Assembly: GCF_004337985.1 (NCBI RefSeq)
Contig: NC_043741.1
Span: 3,410,953 to 3,474,952 of the forward strand
Length of the DNA: 64,000 nucleotides
Source: Pyricularia pennisetigena
Taxonomy: Eukaryota; Ascomycota; Sordariomycetes; Magnaporthales; Pyriculariaceae
Direction of reading: 5' to 3'
Below the pieces are notes generated by a model, which was not told the DNA's origin, made no database searches, and saw only the letters and a program-made list of their open reading frames with translations. The position numbers and the translations under genes are program-made. Below are positions 11,513 to 23,633 of the stretch, in pieces. How positions within the stretch are numbered: position 1 is the stretch's first letter; every line of letters starts with the position of its first letter.

Positions 11513-14500
11513 ATGATGGCCTCCTCCATCGTCAAGCTGGAGCCTGATGGTGAACACGATTTGCAGAACCTCGTCATCAGCTCACAGCCGGTTGATTCTT
11601 CCACCTCACAATTTCCTGACCAAGAAGCCGATAACACTCAGCGCCTATCTGAGCTTTGTCAAGAGAACTCGATTGAGAAACTTGAGAATGGTCTCAAGAT
11701 TGGCAAACGGCTTCTAGAAGAGCTCGGACCGGCTGTTCGCAATCTCAACTCACCCGCTGGAGAGCACTACCTCAAGACCATAGAAGGTCTCTTGCAGGCT
11801 GCCAAGAGGACCCGAACTGTCGTTGGCGTCGTTGGCAACACTGGATCAGGCAAATCATCGGTCTTGAATGCTCTTTTGGACGAGTCAGAGTTAGTCTAAC
11901 ACTTATCATGATGGATCTGCTCTACTTTCCAGCAACTAACGACATTACTCGTCTCGTATAGGCTTCTAGCGACCAACTGCATGCGCGCCTGCACGGCTTC
12001 AGCTACTGAGTTGAGCTTCAACTATTCAGACAACCCCAAAGAAAGGTATCGCGCTGAAGTCGACTTTATCTCCCCTGAAGATTGGGCCGCCGAGCTCGAA
12101 CTGCTGTGGGATGACCTGATGGATTCCAATGGCAGGATTGGCCGAGAAGCATTCGCCAAAGAGGGCGATGCGAGCATTGCCTTGGCCAAAGTCAAAGCTG
12201 TCTACCCAACATTGGGGAATGCTGATTTATCGGCTTGCGACCCCAAAGAGCTTGCTCGAGAACCATATGTTCTCCAAATGCTTGGGACTACTAAAAAGGT
12301 GCAGGCAGAGACGGCGGCGGAACTCTTTGCCTTGCTTCAAGCCTATGTTGATTCAAGAGATGACCGGGACGGGCGTACGTATAAAAGGACCATGGAAGCA
12401 TGGCCGCTGGTTAAAGTCGTTCGAATTTACACAAAAGCAGATGCTTTAGCCGCTGGGATCATCCTCGTGGATCTACCAGGCGTTCACGATAGCAATGCGG
12501 CCCGAGCAGCCGTCGCCGCCAAGTATATGAAAGAGTGCAGTGGACTGTGGATTGTTGCACCTATTACCCGTGCAATAGACGACAAGTCGGCCAAAACTCT
12601 GCTCGGCAACGCCTTCAAGCAGCAGCTCAAATTCGACGGCCTGTTTGGCCAAGTGACCTTTATTTGTTCCAAGACGGACGACATCTCAGTCTCTGAGGCG
12701 GTCAAGAGCCTCAGAATGGGGCAAACTGCAGAAGGGAAATGGGCTTCAGTTGACAACCTCAAAGAACAAATCCGCAATTGCAAGCTAGAGGCCGAGCAGC
12801 TCAAAGCCGAACAGAAGTCACTCGATGACGACAGAGAGCTGAAGCAGAAGGAGCTTGCGATTTGGAACCAGCTGTCTGCAGACTTCAGGAGAGGTCGCAC
12901 TGTTTATCCGCCGCCACCAGCAGTGTTTTCTAAGAAGCGCAAGCATCAGACTCGTCAGACACGCAACAGCCGTCGCATGGATCTTTCAGCATCTGACGAC
13001 AGTGAGGACTCTACCGAAAGTGAAGACGAACTTGCAGATGGTGGACCGACCGACTCCAAACCAGCCACGAGTTTGCCCTTGACCAGCACAGAGATAGACA
13101 AAACTCTTGATTCGCTCAGGGAGGTGCTACCACATCTGACTCAGTCGAAGCAAGATGTCACTCGGCGCAGCAAGGCACTAAAGAATAAGATGAAGGATCT
13201 CAAAAAACAAGCATCTGAGCTGCAACAAGAAGTAGAAGCGATGTGTATCAAGGGCCGAAATGAGTACTCCCGCAAGGCAATCCAGCAGGATTTTGCCATG
13301 GGAATCAAGGATCTCGACCAAGATGCTATGATTGAAGAAGATGAAAGTTCGTTCAATCCCGACATAGAAATTCGTGACTATGACAAAGTCGCCGATTCTC
13401 TTTCCGTCTTCTGCGTCAGTAGTCGAGCCTATCAACACTTGTGTGGCCGCAACCAGCGCGACAGGTTCAGCAATCGAGGTTACGAGCGTAAATATGACAC
13501 TGAGATTCCTCAGCTTGTTAGACATGCTCAAGGAATGACGGAGGCCTACAGATTAGGCCATTGCAGACGGTTTATGAACGAACTGCACCAGCTAGTTGAG
13601 TCGATTTCGATATGGACAACGCCTCGTGAGGATAACATGCAGACGACCGATGAAGAGCAACGTCTCATTGAAGAGGTCCTGCGTCGAGAATTCGAGTCTT
13701 TCGAGATTGTAAGTCATGGATCCGGGTTGCAGGTATGCTGAGCCGCCAGCTGATTACACAAAACCCAAGGCCTTTGCCACATCAATCGATACCTTTGTGA
13801 CAACACTGCAGGACCGCTTCTCCGAATTGATTATCCCAGCTCTGGACGCCAAGATTTCGGTAGCCACGTCGGCTGCTGTAGATGTTTGCCGAGGCTGGGG
13901 TGCACCAAGAGACGAAGGCGGTCTCCATTGGGGGACACTTCGGGCCACCCTCAAACGCAAAGGGGCTTTCAATGGCGCTGCTGGCCAAAGGAATTTCAAT
14001 CTTGAACTCCTTGAGCCCATCATGTCGCATCTTGCCTCGGCCTGGGAAGAGACATTTCAGCGACGGATCCCCATCGCCATCAGGACGCTTGTTGCCTCAG
14101 TCCAGAGAGCCTTACAGGCCTTTCACGCTAACGTAACCACTGCAAACAACCTGCCGGTTCCGGCTCAGGATATTGCTATCTTGGCTCGGCGACTGTGTGG
14201 ATATTTGGAAAAAGTGTCTGCAATTCAGGTTGCGCTGGACCAAGAAATCACCGAGGCCCAACGCGAAGCCAATCGCCAACTCGAGCCGGCCATTATTGAC
14301 CGCATGTCGCTCGGATATCGCCTGGCTTTGGAAGAACGAGGTAAGAGCCCTGCTGGGTTTTTATATCCACTCCTACTCTACATCTGAACTTAGCCGGCTT
14401 TTCTTTCTTCGTTTGCTAATACTCGCTTCTTTTTTTTCCCAGGAACTGGCTCCCACATGCGTATGAAAGGCATAATGGTTGACCATGTCAAAGTTGCCCG

Positions 14501-14762
14501 ACATATAATGTTCAAAGAAGCCAAGAAAGCTGTGCAAGATGATCTGAAAGCTCTGTCAAACCAAGTCCATGGCAGTCTGAAGGAGCTGGCCTCAGAAATA
14601 AACGCCAGGACACTCCATGATTATTCAGCTGTGCTGCTGGGGAACAGAGCCGAGCGCCTGAACGACATCGCGGAGATTCTCGCCACTGTGCACATGCGCT
14701 TTACATCTGTTTATCAAGATGCCCCAGCTCCATTGATGGTCAAAGAGGAGAGCAAGATATAA
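11513..14762 (+). CDS. SLIP-GC-like large GTPase
   Basis: Four exons: 11513-11889, 11962-13708, 13770-14340 and 14443-14762, giving about 1004 residues. Introns are 72, 61 and 102 nt. Motifs are clear: G1 GNTGSGKSS (109-117), G3 DLPGVHD (296-302) and G4 SKTDD (362-366). A charged coiled coil follows (about 385-430), then a basic nuclear-signal-like patch (KKRKHQTRQTRNSRR, about 450), an acidic Ser/Asp/Glu tract and a second coiled coil. No membrane segment is seen. The arrangement matches fungal relatives of the nuclear GTPase SLIP-GC, a dynamin-like P-loop family. The second intron is the weak point: GTAAGT at 13709 and a CTGAT branch are good, but the acceptor is AAG at 13768-13769; an in-frame GCAG at 13809-13811 would give a 103-nt intron and 14 fewer residues. 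Function in fungi is unknown. MMASS may start at either Met. Confidence 0.75.
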
Positions 14763-15735
14763 CCCACTGCAGTGCAGCAGGCTCACAGCTGAGCAGTGAC
14801 TCCTAAACAGGAGTAGGAACCTCCCGGATAGCCAATGCTGTTCAGAAAGATGCCTGAGGGTGGTGGATTGACTATGACCAGAGACATCATTGTCATACTT
14901 ACTGCTGGAATACAGCTCGAGTCTCTCAGGTTTGTTATCATTGAAGCCCTACGAGGCAAGTTCCTAGTCCGGCATGCATTGTTGTTGCCTTGTTGTTTCA
15001 TTGTTACTAGGCTATCGCATTGACTTGCCTGCTGATCTGCGATGTATTTCAACTCCATGTCATATCTTTCTCTGAGAAGATCGGGCTTTTCTTTTTTCTC
15101 CATCTACACAACCTATCCGATGAACTGTTTTATTGGGTCTCGCCATATTATAACAAAACCTGTCAATCTAATTTATCAAGTGTCCGTTTGTCTTTCTTTC
15201 GGACAGAAGATCATATCAAGATATGTGTGTTTTTAACCGGAGGTGCAATTTGGCCTTTCAAATCTGCAAAACGGCTGACTAGGATAGCCTATTTCCTACC
15301 ATAACCGTGTAATAATCTACAGATAGCTGAACTTTACTAATCGATGCTTTACATTTCTGATCGATTGAGAGTGGGAGATCATGTGCCGTGTTATTGAAGT
15401 TGTACTGTGGCTTGCCTGGTACCACCATTAATAGTCACAATAAAAAAAAAAAAACACTTCTCCCTACTTGACATTGTTGATCCCGAACAGCATAGCATGG
15501 AGAGCCTTGTGGCGATGTGAGAATAAACAAATGAAACTGATTTCCCTTCTGATGAGTTACAGTACACACTGTTGCTACATTTGTTTTGTTGCGCAAACAG
15601 GCAAAAAAGAAAAAAAAAAGAAAAAGAAAAAGAATGATACAGTATGCTATGCTCCGATGATATACTGGCTTCGTAAAGCCTGCCCATTTTTAACAAAAAA
15701 AAAAAAAAAAAAAAACAGAAAAAAGTCAAAGACTT
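14763..15735. other. Convergent spacer between GTPase and sterol transporter genes
   Basis: About 970 bases between two facing stop codons. A-rich runs occur at 15441-15453 and a 21-base A run at 15695-15715. No coding frame is credible. Confidence 0.5.
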
Positions 15736-18700
15736 TCAGTTGTTGCCCTTTTCTAGCGAGACCTTCAACATCTTCAACTTTTCTTCGGTGGCTCTGATGG
15801 CCTCCCTGACCTCACGACTGTCCGCTACGTTCTTACGCGACGGCATTGGAGGCTCGGAATTGTGTCCTCCGCTCAGCCGCTCCATGCCGACTCGTTCCTC
15901 AAGCCACTGCCACAGCTCGCTCTCCTCGCGCCGCCACATCTCCTCGTAGGCGGCCACACGGTCCGGGTAGCTGAGGTAGGCAAGGTCGGCACCGTAGGGC
16001 TGCCGCGAGGCTGTCCTGCCGCTCGGGTTGAATCCGAATCCGAACCAGCTGGCCACGAGCAAGCCCACGAGCAGACCGTACACGAGGTTGCCTGTGATAA
16101 GCGGGCGGACGGTATCGAGCACAGGGCTGACGATGCCCCGCACGGGCTCAAAGAGGCCCCAGTCTTGCTTGGCGGTCTGGGCACGGGCGCCTCCCTCGAC
16201 GTCGCTCGCTGGGCCAGACGTTGGGCCTGCCCTGCCCTTGCGTCCCTTCTTCTTGCCCTTTGCAGCGGCGCCGTTGCCGGTACCTGCTCGTGCGCGGGAT
16301 GAGACGGATGACCTGAGGCTGGTAAACAGCTCCTTGCAGTACTGCTGCTGTCCCGTCACTACTCCGTTCTCGATTGGTCCCTTCAGCCAACTCTTGCCGG
16401 ACCATTCAATGGTGCAGTTTACGTTTATCTTGGTTTGATTCTTCTCATCCCAGGTCAAGCAGTATTTTGTCTTGACTGTAAAGACGTTACCGCTGGGCAC
16501 GTCAGGGGTTTGCGTCGAGCATGTTATCGTAACGGCCTTTTCAAGATCAATCGCGTCCAGCTTTTCGCTTACTATGCACTTGGTCTGCTTGGGCCCCAAT
16601 GAAGCGTTCAGGGGCTTCGTGTATGAGTACGTCCGCGTCTTGTTCTCCGCAGTGAGGCCTTTCTTGTCCTCCATCTGCAGATCAAAACACTTTTGTTCGT
16701 CCGTGAGCCACTTGCTCATGTACTGGCAGGATCCTGGCCCGAACATGAGATCGTAGACTTTGCCGAGGGGTGCGGGAATCACTTCAGCAGATAGATGCTT
16801 GTCATAGTGCGTGTCAGAATCACCGCAGTCCGTCTTGGCGTGTGTCGCAGGGCCAGGGAAATCTTGAACTCCTGTTGCGGTTGCGGCGCCACCGGCTGCC
16901 TCCTTTGGCTTCTCTGCGGCTGGTAATGCGGCCGATGTCTTCCGACTAGTGACCTTGTCCAGAGCATTATCCGCGGCACCGTTTTCTATCGGCTGTGCCA
17001 CGACCGATTCATTCATCTCGTCTTCGGCATCTTCGTCATAGACATCTTCCTCGTCGTCCTCCGAATCTTCCAACTCGGACCCGCTCTGCGTTCCAGCCAA
17101 AGACAGACTGCGGACCTCTTCCACGTCAACCTTTTCGGTTTTGTCGCCTCCCGTCTCGTCCAAGCGAACTCCGTTGAGTGAGCTTTGTAACGAGGGATGA
17201 CGGATGCTCCACACTTTGATAATTAGTTGATATGTCGAATCACGACTGGCAAAGCTGGCAAAGACGTGCTTGGCGTTGATGGTGCTAATGAGCAGTCCGT
17301 TCTTGAATAATAAAGCCGTGCTCCGCTTTTCAACCGACAAGATTTCATCAAAACTCATAACCAAAGTCGTTACGTAGCCAAAAATATTGCTGTTGAAACA
17401 CAAATGGCCCTCGGAAACATACAGTCTTCCGTGAGCTAGAATTTGTAATTGTCTGTTTCAAGTTAGTCAGTACACGCGCAAAGGATTTCCACTCTAAGAG
17501 GTCAATAGTTTTCAAAAGATGGAATACTCACAGTGCACAGCTGAAATCATCAATCAATAAATCGTCATCTGGTACGCTCTTGAAGAGCTGGTGGAAGTCA
17601 CGGTTGCGCTTGGCACTAGCGACGGCGAACCCAGTCAACTTGGCCGTGCTGTTATTGCTTATGGCTCCGGTTTGAGTCAGAGCCGTGTGGGTTGCAGTGA
17701 TAGGAGCGCCGGTCTGGCCAGACATTGTAGAGCTGCCACGCTTCCGGTGCCGTCTGAGGGAGCTCCGGACGCTTCCATTGCGCTGGAGTCCGGTTGCATC
17801 CTCGTATATGCTCCCGGCCGGTGTGCGTTCTGCGCTACCAGGTTCAGCAACTGATCTAGCCTGCGACGAGGGCTGCGAATCATTCTGCCCATTGTTGGCC
17901 TCTGCGGGGGCCGAGTCAGCCCTCACCCTTGAGGCCATCGAGTCCGCAAACCTGGACGTAATTGGCGAGGTTGCGCTACTCGGAGGGTCGTTGATGCCCA
18001 GCTGGCTCAGACTCAAATCGCCCCTGCCTAGTGTTTTCACTGCGGGTTCTTGCGACTCCATAGGCTGTCTCTGAGAACCTGAATACGACTCAACCTCGAC
18101 TCGGCTATCTCCAGATGAGGGTGTTCCGCGGGGCTGAGCGCCGTTACCTCCGTTGTTACCGACAGAAGACGTGCTATTGTTGTTCGTGATGGTGTTGGTC
18201 CAGGTGTTAGCTGCGTTCTGCGCGACGTTCTGGGCAGCAGATATCATAGACGAGAAGAAGTTGCCGGTGGGAAGAGGAGACTGGGCGTTCTCGGGAGTCG
18301 GAGTAAGAGGGGCTGGTGTGATGTTCGAAAGCTTGCTGGGGCCCGCGCTGCCAGAGCCTGACCTCCCACGTCGATGTGCTAGTGTAGAGACAGGCTCGAC
18401 TGGCTTGGCAGCTGCATTACTTGTAGCCTTTTTCGTCGGTGTATGGCTTAGTAGGTCGTGGGGCTTGCTGTGGTCGGTAGGCGTCGGGGGAGTGTTGACG
18501 ATGACAGGAGCAGACGTTGAGCCGTTTGGTGGCGTCCGAGGCGGATTCGCAGTCTCGATCGTCTGCCCTTTGCTCAATCTCCTGAAGCGCTGGGCAGATG
18601 CCTCTTTGGCACTATCTGCCTGTGGGTTGAGTGGGGGGTTTGCTGCACTTTCGGCGCCAGACTTGTCGGTAATTTTGCTATCCGGAGAATCGTTCCTAGC

Positions 18701-20119
18701 GGAAGCGGGTGCTGGCGAAGATTTTCGTTCAGGGCTAAGACTGCCTGTCGATTGTCTAGTTGAAGACCTCGAGCGTAAAGCTTCTCGAAAGCGGCCTACG
18801 GGGGAGGGCGATCGTCTTGCCCCTGGGTTTCGGGGGATAGCAAGACCGGTCTTAGTTTGCCGGAGGGGTGATGAGGCTGCCGAGTCGAGAGAGTCGGTCC
18901 TCTCGACAGAATCGGTGACAGGAAGGGTTGAAGATCGGGACAGGCTATCGATCGAGGAGGGTTCCGGTGGTTCTTGAGTACCCTTTAGGTGCTCTTCTTG
19001 CACCAGCGGCGACGAGGTCGTCAGGTAACCGATTTGCGAGGGATGCGTCGACACGGCGGTGGGCCTTGCTGACAAGCTATAATACGGGGTTTAAAATGTC
19101 AGACAGTGCGTGGCAGCCAGTGAGAGCTTTAGCCTCTGAGCCTAGGCCCCGGGCGGCGCGACCCTAGTCAGCGCTGCGGGTCCAATGCAGCGGACTTGAC
19201 GCCGGAAAGCAGCTCGATACCAAAGTACACGTCGAAAAAGGTTCCATCCGACGAGACCATGGCGAGAGTGGAATGGGAAAACAAAGGGGTAAAGGGAAGG
19301 ATTTGAAACTTCAAAACCAAGATCCTAAGGTGGTTTGTTTTTGTTTTTCATGTATGTCTCTCTCCTTTTCACCTCTCCCGTCGTCTCTTTTTTTTTTTTT
19401 TTTTGAAGAAAGAGGGGGTTGTATCAGCCGAGGTTGTCACACGTCACGGCCTTTGTTTTTTTTTTAATTGTCTTTGCGCTGTAGCCGCAGGTTTTGATCC
19501 ATCCTAACAGGTCCCTAGAGTCAGGTCCCTAGAGTTGGCACCACCAACGCTCTACCATACAGTTTGGACTGATTCGCGAATGCAACCGGGCGGGCAATAA
19601 AAGCACGCGATGAAGCGGGCTATGATGATGGTCCACTACGCCAAGTCGAGAACTGACGACCAAACAAGCAGTCTTGACGGCGGCGCTGCGACTTGCAGCA
19701 GTGGTATGAAGGCAAAAAAAAAAGTACATTTCATTACGGTACATTAGGCAGACAGGAATAGAGGGAAGCGTGCAGGAGCCGTGACATAAGAAGAAATGAG
19801 GGTAAGCTTACGAGTCTTCATCCGTCTCCACCGCCGCTAGACTGGCATCTGGCTGGTGAGGCGGCTGCCGATCCTCCTCTGCAATCGAGAATGAATGATT
19901 GCTCGCGTTCTCGTTCAGGGTGTCCACGTTTAAGTCGCTTTCGTTGGTATAGCGACTGCTGGCTGGGCTTCGACCGCGCGCCCCGAGGTCTTCACTACTG
20001 GCATCGCTACCAAGCTGCTGCTGCTTCTTGCGCCGCCTTTTCTCTGCCAGCGCTCGCGGCAACAGTTTACCCAGGCCAGAGGTAGACGTTGCCGAGCGAT
20101 CTGAGCCGTTGGCTTCCAT
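15736..20119 (-). CDS. GRAM/VASt-domain ER-anchored sterol transporter (Lam/Ysp2 type)
   Basis: Three exons on the minus strand: 20119-19812, 19076-17532 and 17452-15736, giving 1189 residues in one frame. Intron 1 is long (735 nt, GTAAGC to TATAG); intron 2 is 79 nt (GTGAGT to ACAG). The N-terminal 590 residues are disordered, Ser/Pro/Thr-rich, with an early basic patch (KRRRKKQQQ). A GRAM domain spans about 593-705 and is rebuilt across intron 2 (DDFSCAL joined to QLQILAHGRLYVSEG). An acidic tract (742-765) separates it from a VASt/StART-like lipid-binding domain (about 815-1000). A single membrane helix lies near 1070-1091 (NLVYGLLVGLLVASWFGFGF), followed by a coiled C-terminus. The yeast Lam family moves sterol at ER-plasma membrane contacts. 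Exon 2 has no ATG at its 5' end, which supports the remote first exon. A small extra exon inside intron 1 cannot be excluded. Confidence 0.85.
19508..19535. repeat. Perfect 14-bp tandem duplication in LAM intron 1
   Basis: The unit CAGGTCCCTAGAGT occurs twice in direct succession inside the long first intron of the sterol transporter gene. Each unit contains a CAG followed by GT. It is most simply a replication-slippage duplication. Confidence 0.8.
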
Positions 20120-21846
20120 GATTTGATTTGCTGCCGGCAGCCTGGGCTTTGAAATTTGCAGGTCAATTCGGCCCAGGCGAAGATTATCGGCTTAGACTCT
20201 AAGCTTAAGGCGGGCGTTTTATTTTCCGCTTGGGAACCAGTCCAGTCGTTGTCGTCGCTTTCAGCACGAGCGTGGTGCTCAACCGATGTCTGGATCAGTT
20301 GTGAATGATGTGACGCGATGCGATGCGATGCAAAACCTAGAATAGACAGTTGTTGCCCTTGTTCATAGATCCAGGTGGAGCTGCTTCTATAATGACGGCA
20401 TTTATCTTGGTTTCAAGGGTGTCCAGATTTATTAAGCATGATTTGGTTGCGTAATTAACGGCGATAACACTTGTGTAGTAAAACTGTAAAAGAAGTCGTC
20501 GGCTAGATGTCAAAGACTGGATTACTACGATTGGGAAAGAACAATTCATATGTCAACCTGTCCGAAACGGTGGATGAGGAGGCTGAAGAATTGTTCCGCA
20601 GCGAGTGCGAGTGAGACTCCCCCCTTTTCGGTTTCACTAACTGTCAAGTGGGGGACAAAACAAAAAATCAACAGACTCGCTGCATCTTTGCAGTCGTCAT
20701 TAATTTTCTCGTGCGCATTTATGAAATCACTCACCCGGAAAATACGGCTCGATATGATTTTTTTTTTTTTCCCCCTTATCACGAGGACCAGTATTCTCCC
20801 AATTTTTTCCGTCAGAGCATCTTTTGCTAGCTTGGCTTCAAATTCGCTTGCCATGGTAAGTAGCAATCAAACTTCCTTGGCCAAGCGCATTTCACCATCA
20901 ATGCTGTCACCACTGTTGTCATCGTCGATCTAGTGTTGTTTACCGTCGAGCAAGTTCCTAGCCCCACACGGCTGATCCTGGCTTCCAGCTCCTAGCTCGG
21001 GACCAGCCACCACATGGCATCCGTCAGTGGATCCACATAAACCTTGAGGAGCTATCTTGACAGTTTAACATCGGAGGATAATTACAGTAATACTGTTCTC
21101 GGAAAGGTGTAAACATGTACATAACAGAGGAATAGTAAATCGGAATTGTACACGCAAACAATCGCGTTACATGAACAATTGCTTACCCAGATAACTTTCA
21201 CATCTTCAAAAATCTGTCTACACCAAGGGGCCTGTCTGTCTGCGTGTCATGTCGACTTGCTGACTTTGCAGAATTACTCTGCAATCGTCGGAGCCCCATG
21301 TTTACTACACTCTTAAAACAGCCATGCAATTAATGACTTGCAGCGTTCAATTCAATCTCTGAAAGGAGACTGACCGAATCATACATTCTACTCTATTCTC
21401 TTGACGTTACCTGCAGCTATGTCGTAGCATGCCTACGGTACGGTACCAGCTTTCGGATTTGTTGGATTGATAATTAATTAATTACTGCACCAGATTTGGC
21501 AGCAATGATTGATGATTGGATTGCATGACCCAATAGAATTTGGAGAGAGAGAGCTTGGCATATTGGCTGGCCTTCAAGGCGTTGGTCGAATTGAGTGACT
21601 AATCCAGCCATTAAATGTCGAATGTATAATGGTAGTGCTGGTTGCCCCTCTATTTCCGGCATAATTGTTCACGAGCAACCCTTTCCCTGCGAGACGACGC
21701 CCAGCTGCTTATTCGGACAGACAGTGTCGACTGCACCAAAAGTGAATATTCTTGAGCCAGTGGCTTTATCGCGGCCAGAAAAGTCTTCCTCATGTGCTAC
21801 GAGCAGCTAGGCTGTTGATATCGAAAAAAAAAGCTCATCAGGCAGC
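20120..21846. other. Divergent intergenic region of the LAM and MIT genes
   Basis: About 1.7 kb between two divergent start codons. The only frames of note overlap on opposite strands at 20507-20866: a plus-strand peptide beginning MSKTGLLRLGKNNS (ATG at 20507) and a minus-strand frame containing MASEFEAKLAK. Neither shows a known domain, so I leave both uncalled. A T run lies at about 20757-20770. The remainder is AT-rich and shows nothing recognisable. Confidence 0.45.
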
Positions 21847-23524
21847 ATGGATGCAGCACCATTGATCAAGGTAAGAGAAGCAAGATATTCCGCTTCTTCT
21901 ACAACCGCACGTGCGTGATTTCCCGAACTGCTTCCCCCCTAACAGACATCTTTTCAAGGCACACGACCACGCCAGGAATGCCGCCCTCGCCCACACCGAC
22001 ACGACGGTCGCCATCAACGAGCACGCACTCGCGGCGGGCGAGTTTTCCAACGCCGCCAGGTCGACCACCAGCGCCGAGGCCCTCCGCACGTTGACGTTGC
22101 TCGAGCAGCATCACCAGAGGCTTTCGGATCTGCTCAAACTACCGCTCGAGCGGCCCCCACGCAGATCTCAAGTCGACGACGACCGAGCCGGGGCGGACGC
22201 GAGCCACAATGACGACGTGAACGAAAAGCCATCGTCCAGACCGGCCTCAGCGGGTGCCGACGACAAACCCGCCACCGACGACATGTCGCCGAGGAGAAAG
22301 TCGGCGGTGGCATCCGGCACCGCCTCGTCGCAGCAGCGGCGGTATCCGCCGTCGCGGGAGCTGTCGTCGTCGATCGCGAGCAATCTGGCATCGGCGCGCG
22401 GCATCCGATCCTCGCATCGTGGACACCCGCTCGCACCGAGTGTCTCGAACGACCAGGCGCCCGGGAGCCTGGATGGTCATCCCAACAGGGACGTTGGTCG
22501 ATCCAAGATGCAGAACATGCTTGGGCAGAAGCCAAAGCCCAGCTGGGTGCCACCTACGGAAGCTCCGCAGAAGTCGGAGAAGGGCCAGGCCCGACAGCAG
22601 GCCGAAAGACCTGTGGAGGAGTCGAGCGAGGATGGGTATTCCCGGTTCTATAGCACGTTTGGGAGCTTGATCAAGGGCCTCTCCGCGCCGTTGGCCTTTG
22701 CGGGACTGCCTCTGATTGCGGAAGAGTCCGCACCTGAGCCGCCTACCTCTCCAGACCCGGCAGTTGCCAAGAAAAGCCGACCCTCCAGGGCACAGCATGT
22801 CACAGCCGAGCCAGACCTGGCTAGGATTTATTCCAAGGCAACGCTGCAGGCGCTCGGGCACAAGGGGCATGCTCCGAACGACTCGTTCTACTTCGTCCCG
22901 GCGACCGGGGGCACCGTGTCGTACGCGAACATCCTCAGTTTTGATCAGAAGGAGAGGCGTCGCAACTTGGCGTCCATCCATGACAGCCACGACCACCCCG
23001 AAATGAGCCCAGAGGACGCGGCCGACGAGGACGACTTTGTCGACGCGCGGGAGTCGCAAGCCTCGCCTTCCATGTCTCCCGGGGTGAAGAGGCGCATCGG
23101 CAGCAGCCAGTCGACCAAGGATCTACACAACGTGGTGGAGGAGCTCTACCTCGAGAACAAGGGGCTCAAGGAGATGCTGGACAAGCTGTCCAAGAGGCTG
23201 CACACGTTCGAGGCCAATGCGCAAAACTATGCGCTGCAGTCCAGCATGCGGTTTGTGCGTCCCGGGTCGCCCTTGTCGTCCTCGGGCGGTGGTGGTGTCA
23301 GCGGGGGCGACGAAGCCCTGCGCCGCAGAAATCAGGAACTGGAACAGGAGCTCGCGGCCGCGGTGAAGCGCATGGAGGCCTTGGAGAAGGAGTACACGCA
23401 TGTTAGGAAAGTCAATGCGCAGTACCGGGAGAGATGGGAGAAGCTCAAGGCGGGCGCCAAGGCCAGGAGGGAGGCTCAGGTGGCAAGTGGTGAAGGCGAA
23501 TCTTCCCGTTCGCAGGCTGGTTGA
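21847..23524 (+). CDS. MIT-domain coiled-coil protein
   Basis: Two exons: a 24-nt first exon (21847-21870, MDAAPLIK) and 21959-23524, separated by an 88-nt intron (GTAAGA donor, CCTAAC branch). The nearby CAG at 21943-21945 is out of frame; the in-frame acceptor is AAG at 21956-21958. The product is 529 residues. Residues 1-80 form a MIT-like helical hairpin (AHDHARNAALAH, then EFSNAARSTTSAEALRTLTLLEQHHQRL). A disordered linker follows, then a hydrophobic patch at about 235-261 (FGSLIKGLSAPLAFAGLPLI). Two coiled-coil blocks lie at about 397-425 and 462-500. MIT domains bind ESCRT-III tails, so a role in endosomal or cytokinetic membrane work is a family-based inference. The hydrophobic patch could be a membrane-associating helix. 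It is convergent with the cyclin gene. Confidence 0.75.
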
Positions 23525-23633
23525 TGTATCATCTATGAAGAGCGTACAGAGACTGCCGAGTATTGGTTCCAAGATCCCACAGCATGATACCGTCCAAGGA
23601 AAGTCAGATTGACAGGTTGTGCGGGACCCTAAA

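Noticed and set aside
18153..18977. 274-residue plus-strand open frame
   Set aside because: It is antisense to the disordered second exon of the sterol transporter, which is in frame with the GRAM domain.
22247..23059. 270-residue minus-strand open frame
   Set aside because: It is antisense to the MIT gene, whose frame has coherent domains and coiled coils.
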